Below, one piece after another: positions 32,251 to 37,109 of a stretch of 37,109 nucleotides of DNA (positions within the stretch are counted from its first letter, which is position 1; each line of letters starts with the position of its first letter). Source of the stretch: Planctomycetota bacterium (GTDB taxonomy: Bacteria > Planctomycetota > PUPC01 > JACPCR01); contig JACPCR010000125.1 of assembly GCA_016179685.1 (NCBI GenBank), positions 1-37,109 on the forward strand. Reading direction: 5' to 3'. A program made the position numbers and the translations under genes. The notes under the pieces are model-generated. The model saw nothing but the letters and a program-made list of their open reading frames with translations, made no database searches and was not told where the DNA came from.

Positions 32251-32700
32251 ATGGCCGCCGTCCCCTGTGATCTGGCTCGAATCATCATCTCGGAAAACAG
32301 CGAACAGCAGATGATTTGGCTGCGGGAGAAGTTGGGGCACGGGCGCACCTTTCCCATCCTGATCGGCATGTTCGAAGCCGTGGCGATCGACCGGAAGATT
32401 CGGGATGTGGAGACCCCGAGGCCGCTGACTCACGATCTGCTGGCGAACGTCATCTCAAGCCTGTCGGGAGTCGTCGAACGCATCGTGGTCAACGATCTGC
32501 GCAATAACACCTTCTACGCTACGCTGGTCATTCGGCAGAATGGCAAGGTCATCGAGGTCGATTCGAGGCCGAGCGACGCCATCGCCTTGGCGGTGCGCCT
32601 CGAAACGCCGATTTTCGTGGAGGAAAAGGTCATCGACCAGGTGGCCAACCTTCAGCAGCAGGAGCCGCAGGAAGAGGAGGAGGAGGAGGAAGGGCAATAA
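32251..32700 (+). CDS. bifunctional nuclease family protein (DUF151)
   Basis: 149 residues from ATG 32251, with GGGAGAA upstream. DUF151 motifs: CDLARIIISENSEQQMIWL, TFPILIGMFEAVAIDRKI, RPLTHDLLANVISSL, VERIVVNDLRNNTFYATL and EVDSRPSDAIALAVRL. Members have reported DNase and RNase activity; their role in bacteria is unclear. The C-terminus ends in a run of glutamates after QQQEPQE. It is last in the plus-strand run that begins at 28006; a strong terminator lies 158 bp downstream. Confidence 0.9.
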   Translation: MAAVPCDLARIIISENSEQQMIWLREKLGHGRTFPILIGMFEAVAIDRKIRDVETPRPLTHDLLANVISSLSGVVERIVVNDLRNNTFYATLVIRQNGKVIEVDSRPSDAIALAVRLETPIFVEEKVIDQVANLQQQEPQEEEEEEEGQ

Positions 32701-32831
32701 AACAAAGTGAACCGCGAGAAAACGCGCGGTTTGAGGGGTTTGAGGGCATCGTGCGGCGGCTTGGCTGTGAAACGGCAGTGGAAGTGTAACCATACTTAAA
32801 CGCCGTTTTCTGATTGAAAAAAAGACAGAAT

Positions 32832-32860
32832 TTGCGTTAAAATAAGGCAGGCCATATAAA
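32832..32860 (+). promoter_or_regulatory. candidate promoter firing directly into a terminator hairpin
   Basis: TTGCGT (32832-32837), 17 bp and TATAAA (32855-32860). A start seven bases on would lie inside the 5' arm of the terminator. It sits in an AT-rich stretch unlike the surroundings. Confidence 0.45.
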
Positions 32861-32905
32861 TCGGCTTGTGAATAACGCTGCACTATTCACAAGCCGATTT
32901 TTTTT
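32858..32905 (+). terminator. strong Rho-independent terminator
   Basis: Perfect 17-bp stem (AAATCGGCTTGTGAATA and its complement), 9-nt loop and eight Ts (32898-32905). It closes the 28006-32700 run. This is the only terminator here with a clear T-run. Confidence 0.93.
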
Positions 32906-32932
32906 GTAAGGCATTATGTTAAAACATATTAT
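32904..32932 (+). promoter_or_regulatory. promoter for the exported protein gene
   Basis: TTGTAA (32904-32909), 17 bp and TATTAT (32927-32932), starting in the T-run of the terminator. It would give a leader of about 115 nt before ATG 33053. The spacer holds a small ATGTT/AACAT palindrome. Confidence 0.55.
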
Positions 32933-33052
32933 ACATCAGGAAGCAGGTGTGAACGATTTATTTCATTATATGCTCACGAATGTGGTACAGCTAGTGCTCT
33001 GACTTCTTTCCGAATAACGGGTAAACGGCCTTGGCGGCGGTGGCTGGACACT

Positions 33053-33778
33053 ATGATCCTCCCCTTTCTTTCCATCTGTATAGCTGCATCCTTTGCGGCG
33101 GGTCACGGCGAGTTAATGGCATCCCAGTTGGAAGGGGGGCCTGTTCTCCAACATTGGGATGCTGGGCTTGCTGACACCTCCATTATTCCCTTGCTAGTGG
33201 CCAGACCCATCTCAGAAGCCGTCCCGCATCATTCTGTGCTCGATGCCTGCAAGATGCTCCACCGCAAGCACGCGGAGGTGATCCTTTTTAATCCGGGTGA
33301 CTCGGATAGCTCGGCCTGGCCGGAGGCCATGTGGGTCACTTTGAAGGTGCTTTTGGCGCTCAGCCTGGAGGAGGAAGAGGCTTCGGTGGTGCTTTCCGCC
33401 ACTCCAGCGGAAGGAGCTGGAACGGCCATTTTGAGATGCGCCTTTTCCGCTTCGAAGCAGGATCAAAGCGCCCTCGTTGTCCCAAAGTCGGACCTCTTGG
33501 CTGTCTTTCGGGCCGACAGCCGATTCATCGTCTTGGCCGTCGTCCGTTTCATGCATCTCAGCAAAAAGGGAGGCGCGCGTCCCGCTGTCCAAATTCCTAT
33601 CCCCGCGGGCAGCGCCGTGCGCCTCTCCGAAATCTCGTCTGCTTTGAAAGAGGAGGATCTGTTCAGTGTCGCGGCGCGATACCCCGCACGAGTCCGTGCG
33701 GACCGCGTGGTCCGGAGCGATGGAAGCCTCCGGCTCGTTAATAGCATCATGGAGGGAGCGCTGGCACGGAGGCCGTGA
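33053..33778 (+). CDS. putative exported protein of unknown function
   Basis: 241 residues from ATG 33053. The N-terminus MILPFLSICIAASFAAGHG resembles a short signal peptide lacking a basic start, so export is uncertain. The rest is mixed alpha/beta with no recognised motif. VTLKVLLALSLEEEEASVVLSATPAEG and VQIPIPAGSAVRLSEISSAL suggest beta strands. There are few cysteines and no metal-binding pattern. It is preceded by its own terminator-promoter region and followed by a bidirectional terminator, so it is a single-gene unit. No Shine-Dalgarno is clear. Confidence 0.6.
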   Translation: MILPFLSICIAASFAAGHGELMASQLEGGPVLQHWDAGLADTSIIPLLVARPISEAVPHHSVLDACKMLHRKHAEVILFNPGDSDSSAWPEAMWVTLKVLLALSLEEEEASVVLSATPAEGAGTAILRCAFSASKQDQSALVVPKSDLLAVFRADSRFIVLAVVRFMHLSKKGGARPAVQIPIPAGSAVRLSEISSALKEEDLFSVAARYPARVRADRVVRSDGSLRLVNSIMEGALARRP

Positions 33779-33803
33779 CTTTCCACGCACCTCATGCAGC
33801 AGC

Positions 33804-33835
33804 GGCGGCAGGAATGCGAAAGCATTTCTGCCGCC
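33804..33835. terminator. bidirectional terminator between convergent genes
   Basis: GGCGGCAGGAATGC and GCATTTCTGCCGCC pair across loop GAAA with one G-T wobble, followed by a T-rich stretch. It lies between the stops of the exported protein and the protease. Confidence 0.75.
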
Positions 33836-33864
33836 GTCTTGTTTGTTGTGGACCCGTGCGGAGT

Positions 33865-36114
33865 CTATTTCTTCCCGACCTGCTGGATTTCGGTGGCATC
33901 GGAGAGAATGTGCATGGCCTCTTCGACGACCTGATCGCGCATGGCCCGGGCATCCCATGCCTCGCGTTCCTCCGGGCTCATCCTCCGGAGCTTGTCGGTG
34001 AACTTGATCTCTTCCTTTTCCGCTTCCTCCTGATCCGAATCATCCTCTCGGGCATCGCGTTCCTCCAGAATCCGGTATTCCTCGGGCGTGATGAGCTGCT
34101 GCTGGAGCTGCCACTGGCGGCGAATCCTCGCACCCTCCAGCGCGATATTCCGCGCTTCTTTGCTGCGCCGCACCATGTCCGCTTCCATCAGATAAATCAA
34201 CGTGTCGTTCCGGTTCTTCGCCAGGACCTCGCTCTGAAGCTTGAGATTCTGGAAATAGAGGCTGCTCCTGACGCGTTCGGCGCTTCGCTCGCGCAGACGC
34301 GCCAGGTCCGCTGCACCCGGCCCGAATTCAACATAGGGCGTGGCTGAAATCTCGTCATCGGGAAAACAATAGTCGAGTGATTCCTCGCCTACCTTGATCC
34401 CGTCGTAGAGGCCCGGCAACAGGATGTCCGGCGTCACTCCCTGCTTCTGGGTCGTGTGGCCCGTCACCCGGTAGAACTTGGAAATGGTGAGCTTGACCGC
34501 GCCGAGCCGGGTGTCGCTGCCTTTCACACCAAGCTCCTTGTCCAGGTCCACCAGGGTCTGGACGGTCCCTTTTCCGTGGGTTTTCAGATTGCCGACGACG
34601 ATCGCCCGCTTGTAGTCCATCATCGCAGCGGCGAAAATCTCGGAAGCGGAGGCCGAGAACTGATTGACGAGGACCAGGAGCGGCCCGGAGTAGAGCACCT
34701 GCGGGTCCGGGTCGTTTTCCACGACCGTATGCCTTTGGGCGTCCTGGACCTGGACGACGGGCCCCTCGCGGATGAACAGTCCGCCCATCTGGATGGCGTC
34801 CGGCAGCGAACCACCGCCATTGTTCCGCAGGTCGACGATGATGCCCTGCGGGTTCTGCCCTTCCAGTTTTCGCAGGAGTTCCGCCACGTCCACAGCGCTG
34901 CTGATTCCATCCGGCATTTCGGTGGCCGCCATCTTCAGCTTCGCCTTTTCGAAATCCCGGTAAAAGGAAGGGACCCGGATGTACCCGAACTTCTTCTTCG
35001 CTTCCCCTTCACCGAACTCGTACACGGCCAGCTTGGCCGATTGATCTTCCAGCTTGATCTCGTCCCGCGTGATCCCGATGACCTTGCGCACGCTGTCATC
35101 CGTCGCTCCCGCGGGACGGACGGTCAGCTTGACCGTTGTTCCCTTCTTCCCGCGGATCAGCTTGACGACCTCGTCGAGGTCCATATCGACCACATTGACC
35201 GCTTCCTCGGCTTCCTGGGCCACCTCAAGGATGACATCCTCAGGCTGCAGCTCGCCTCCTTTGTCCGCCGGGCTGCCGGGGATGATGCGTACGACCTTTG
35301 TGTAGCCGTCCTGCGAGCTGAGGGCCGCCCCGATCCCTTCGAGCTTCAATTTCATGGAAATATTGAAATTCTCGAACTCGCTGGGAGGAAAATATGCGGT
35401 ATGAGGGTCGAAAACCGTCGCCACCGCGTTCAGGAAAATCTCGACCAGCTTCGGGGCCCTTTGCTTGACCGCGTAGCGGCGGATTCTCTCGTAGCCTTTC
35501 AGCACGTCTTGGTGTATCGATTCCAGAATCTCCGCATCGGCCTTCTTCTCCTTGGACATCCGGTTGGCCCGATCCTTGGCGATCTTGCGCGTCAGCACCT
35601 GGTACTTCAGCAACTTGTACCACCGGTCCCGCAGGTCCTCGACGGTGGAAGCAAAATCCTTCTTCTCGCCGTCCAGCTCGAGAACCTCTTCCTTCGTGAA
35701 ATCCATCGGCTGCTTCAGCAGAGAAGGCACCTCGTCCAGCCACTGGGACACTCGCTGCTCGTAAACCTCCCGCAGCTTGTACACGAAGGAAAGGTCGCCC
35801 CGGCGCAATTCATCGTCCAGTGAGGTTTCGTGCGGCCTGAAGTTCTCGTAATCGGACTGCAGGAAGAATTTCTTCTCCGCGTCCAGAATCTTGAACATCT
35901 CTCTGAACGCCCTCTTCGAAATCTCGTCGTCCAGCTTCTGGTGGTTATAGTGGTTGCTTTCCAGGATCGAGACGCAAATCTGCCGGGCGAGACGGCCCTC
36001 CTGCTCCTTCTTCAACGCCGTCGGCTGGGCCTGGGCCCACAGGACTTCCGGATAGCCCGCCAGAAGTCCGAGAGCCAGGACCGCCGGCAGGAACGTTCGA
36101 ATCAGAGATGTCAT
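33865..36114 (-). CDS. prc: C-terminal (tail-specific) processing protease, Prc
   Basis: 749 residues from ATG 36114, with GGAGGT four bases upstream. A periplasmic serine protease that trims or degrades proteins from their C-termini. Signal peptide: TSLIRTFLPAVLALGLLAG, cleavage near WAQA. A long N-terminal domain (about 35-235) has DAEKKFFLQSDYENF and VFDPHTAYFPPSEFENFNISM. PDZ follows (about 255-335; GIGAALSSQDGYTKVVRIIPGSPADKGG), then the S41 core with GIIVDLRNNGGGSL and NQFSASASEIFAAAM (nucleophile Ser489) and THGKGTVQ (Lys515, the general base). The C-terminal region (about 590-740) is the charged, helical DUF3340-type extension with EEYRILEERDAREDDSDQEE. Domain set equals E. coli Prc, pointing to a diderm host. 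Confidence 0.94.
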   Translation of the reverse strand: MTSLIRTFLPAVLALGLLAGYPEVLWAQAQPTALKKEQEGRLARQICVSILESNHYNHQKLDDEISKRAFREMFKILDAEKKFFLQSDYENFRPHETSLDDELRRGDLSFVYKLREVYEQRVSQWLDEVPSLLKQPMDFTKEEVLELDGEKKDFASTVEDLRDRWYKLLKYQVLTRKIAKDRANRMSKEKKADAEILESIHQDVLKGYERIRRYAVKQRAPKLVEIFLNAVATVFDPHTAYFPPSEFENFNISMKLKLEGIGAALSSQDGYTKVVRIIPGSPADKGGELQPEDVILEVAQEAEEAVNVVDMDLDEVVKLIRGKKGTTVKLTVRPAGATDDSVRKVIGITRDEIKLEDQSAKLAVYEFGEGEAKKKFGYIRVPSFYRDFEKAKLKMAATEMPDGISSAVDVAELLRKLEGQNPQGIIVDLRNNGGGSLPDAIQMGGLFIREGPVVQVQDAQRHTVVENDPDPQVLYSGPLLVLVNQFSASASEIFAAAMMDYKRAIVVGNLKTHGKGTVQTLVDLDKELGVKGSDTRLGAVKLTISKFYRVTGHTTQKQGVTPDILLPGLYDGIKVGEESLDYCFPDDEISATPYVEFGPGAADLARLRERSAERVRSSLYFQNLKLQSEVLAKNRNDTLIYLMEADMVRRSKEARNIALEGARIRRQWQLQQQLITPEEYRILEERDAREDDSDQEEAEKEEIKFTDKLRRMSPEEREAWDARAMRDQVVEEAMHILSDATEIQQVGKK

Positions 36115-36488
36115 TCTTACCTCCAAGTCTGTCGATGCGACAAGAGCCGAGTCAGGCGTATTAAAGTCTTAGGGTGTAACTCCACCGCGCCCACTGCGTG
36201 GGCACCCGGCGGAGAAGCTGAAAGGCGTCCCGCCAGACTTGTCCCCGTGGGAGGCGGGTCGGATGTCCGTTGATTCCTGAACCCCGGACCCGGACACCTT
36301 TTGCACCCCTGCTGGGCTGCGGGCTTCGCTCGCCTCGAGTACAGTTTACGATACTCCGGTGACCTTTGCGACCGGTCTTTTGCGCCGCAGCGGAAAAGGA
36401 GCACGGCGTCGAGGGCCCCGAGCGGATTGAAGGTCGCAGTCCAACTGCCGGTGACTTGCTCCGTGTTCATGGGTATATTGGCGGGACC
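36115..36488. other. gene-free stretch between prc and the truncated membrane gene
   Basis: No gene is supported. It contains the protease ribosome site, a CTTGTCCCC repeat (36238), and near 36470 a TATATT 17 bases from the next ATG, too close for a typical promoter. An ORF spanning it has no protein-like character. Confidence 0.5.
36229..36258. repeat. TTGTCCCCGTGGGAG motif with CCCGCC/GGCGGG arms
   Basis: CTTGTCCCCGTGGGAG (36238-36253) is enclosed by arms CCCGCC (36229-36234) and GGCGGG (36253-36258). At 6924 the same motif is enclosed by different arms (CCCTCCC/GGGAGGG). Confidence 0.5.
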
Positions 36489-36838
36489 ATGAATCCGGAG
36501 CGCACGATTTCTTCTGAGCGAGCGGTGACCCTGCGGGCCTTCCTCATGGCTGCCGCCCTCACGGTCATCCTGAGCCTCTGCCTCCCCTATTTCGAGCTAT
36601 GGTTCGGCGGCGGCCGGGCCATGTGCGGCCTTTCCTATCCTGCGGTCTGGGCACTTCTTTTTTTCATCATACCCATCAACTGGATGCTCTGGGCGGTGGG
36701 ACCCCGTTTCCAGTTCAGCCGCGGCGAGATTCTCTTCATCTATAGCCTCGTCTCCATCTCCTGTCTCATTCCCACCCTCGGGCTGGTCACCCACCTTTTC
36801 CCCGTGCTGACGGCGCCGGGCTATTACGGGCCGGACCG
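36489..36838 (+). pseudogene. truncated DUF6785-type multi-pass membrane protein
   Basis: About 117 residues from ATG 36489 look like the start of the DUF6785 family: TLRAFLMAAALTVILSLCL (TM1), YPAVWALLFFIIPINWMLW (TM2), the signature FQFSRGEILFIYSLVSISCLIPTLG and LFPVLTAPGYYG. Family members are, from memory, of the order of 600 residues with many membrane segments; here sense is lost after GYYG near 36835, though the frame stays open to 36938. Beyond that point the other strand carries a different gene. The truncation is either a real recombination or an assembly join. Confidence 0.7.
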
Positions 36839-37109
36839 ATGTCCCAGTTGCCCTGAGGGATTGGTCCTACATTGGGGACGTTCTGCATGGCCGGGTTGTT
36901 CCTGCCCGCGCCGGTGCCGGCATATCCCTGTTCATTGACGACCTGGGCGCCGGTATTGTCGTTAGTGCACACCATGCGACCTGTCGCCTGGCTGTAGGTA
37001 CATGTCACCGTCGTCCCCGTCGGGTCGGCGAAGTTAACAGGATCGTTCCGAACGTAGCCATACAGATTTGTGTCCACACCGGCGAACTGCGTCGGGTCCT
37101 TCGCGGTCC
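36838..37109 (-). pseudogene. RHS-repeat protein C-terminus with DUF2778-like (Tlde1) toxin domain, broken at both ends
   Basis: The frame enters from the right edge. QFAGVDTNLYGYVRNDPVNF, then ADPTG, is the classic end of an RHS core. The variable C-terminal part follows: NDNTGAQVVNEQGYAGTGAG, RNNPAMQNVPNVGPIPQGNW. The G-x-x-R-N-N-P ... G-P-I-P-x-G-x-W pattern resembles DUF2778/Tlde1, an L,D-transpeptidase-like toxin domain acting on peptidoglycan. The domain should continue for some 80 more residues including the catalytic His and Cys; it is cut at about 36838, and the residual frame to 36787 is antisense to the membrane gene. RHS cores encapsulate such toxins for delivery to competitors. 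No immunity gene is visible. Confidence 0.7.

Noticed and set aside
36411..36426. GGCCCCGAGCGGATT, a 15-base match to the 3' part of tRNA-Cys, as a possible attachment site or tRNA fragment
   Set aside because: The match is GC-rich, short enough to occur by chance in this window, and has no integrase or element boundary beside it.

Overview
The window is high-GC bacterial DNA, probably a contig from an uncultured lineage. Lineage cannot be fixed from this sequence alone. A DUF4091 secreted protein, a DUF6785-type membrane protein, Uma2, an RHS protein, a TIGR02094-type glucan phosphorylase, a bifunctional nuclease and a full tail-specific protease suggest a planctomycete-, hydrogenedentote- or sumerlaeote-like Gram-negative. 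This is low-confidence inference from family repertoire.

Layout. 1-0.4 kb: decayed, frameshifted gene end. 0.5-6.7 kb, plus strand: homoserine dehydrogenase, lysyl-tRNA synthetase, a TIM-barrel sugar isomerase, an SDR oxidoreductase, a free-standing aspartokinase-type ACT subunit and a YfcE-like phosphoesterase. 6.7-11 kb: Uma2 nuclease, tRNA-Val, a repeat cluster, an HD-domain phosphohydrolase, two orphan small proteins, tRNA-Cys and pncC. 11.3-12.4 kb: an isomerase close to actinobacterial-type xylose isomerase. 12.5-15 kb: a visibly lower-GC restriction-modification pair. 15-23.3 kb, minus strand: glucan phosphorylase, an FHA-GAF-HD-GYP signalling protein and a 1242-residue hybrid histidine kinase. 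23.8-27.6 kb: large secreted DUF4091 protein. 28-32.7 kb, plus strand: a tight run of 2-hydroxyacid dehydrogenase, membrane protein, degenerate galactokinase, trpD and bifunctional nuclease, closed by a strong terminator. 33-36.1 kb: an unknown exported protein convergent with the tail-specific protease. 36.5-37.1 kb: two truncated genes meeting head-on at about 36838.

Functionally, hom and the ACT protein belong to aspartate-family amino acid synthesis and trpD to tryptophan synthesis. The HD-GYP protein and hybrid kinase form a signalling block. The RM pair and the RHS fragment are the defence or competition part.

The most interesting signal is not a protein. Five intact intergenic hairpins share one geometry: 46 nt, two 21-nt arms, a 4-nt loop. 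All begin AG and end CT and share an AAGTGC/GCACTT tip, yet the middle of the arms differs completely between copies while staying self-complementary. Two start exactly on the AG of a TAG stop codon. Two decayed copies and two other dispersed repeat families accompany them. The second main finding is a galactokinase-fold protein that has lost both its catalytic Arg and Asp but keeps the rest of the fold.
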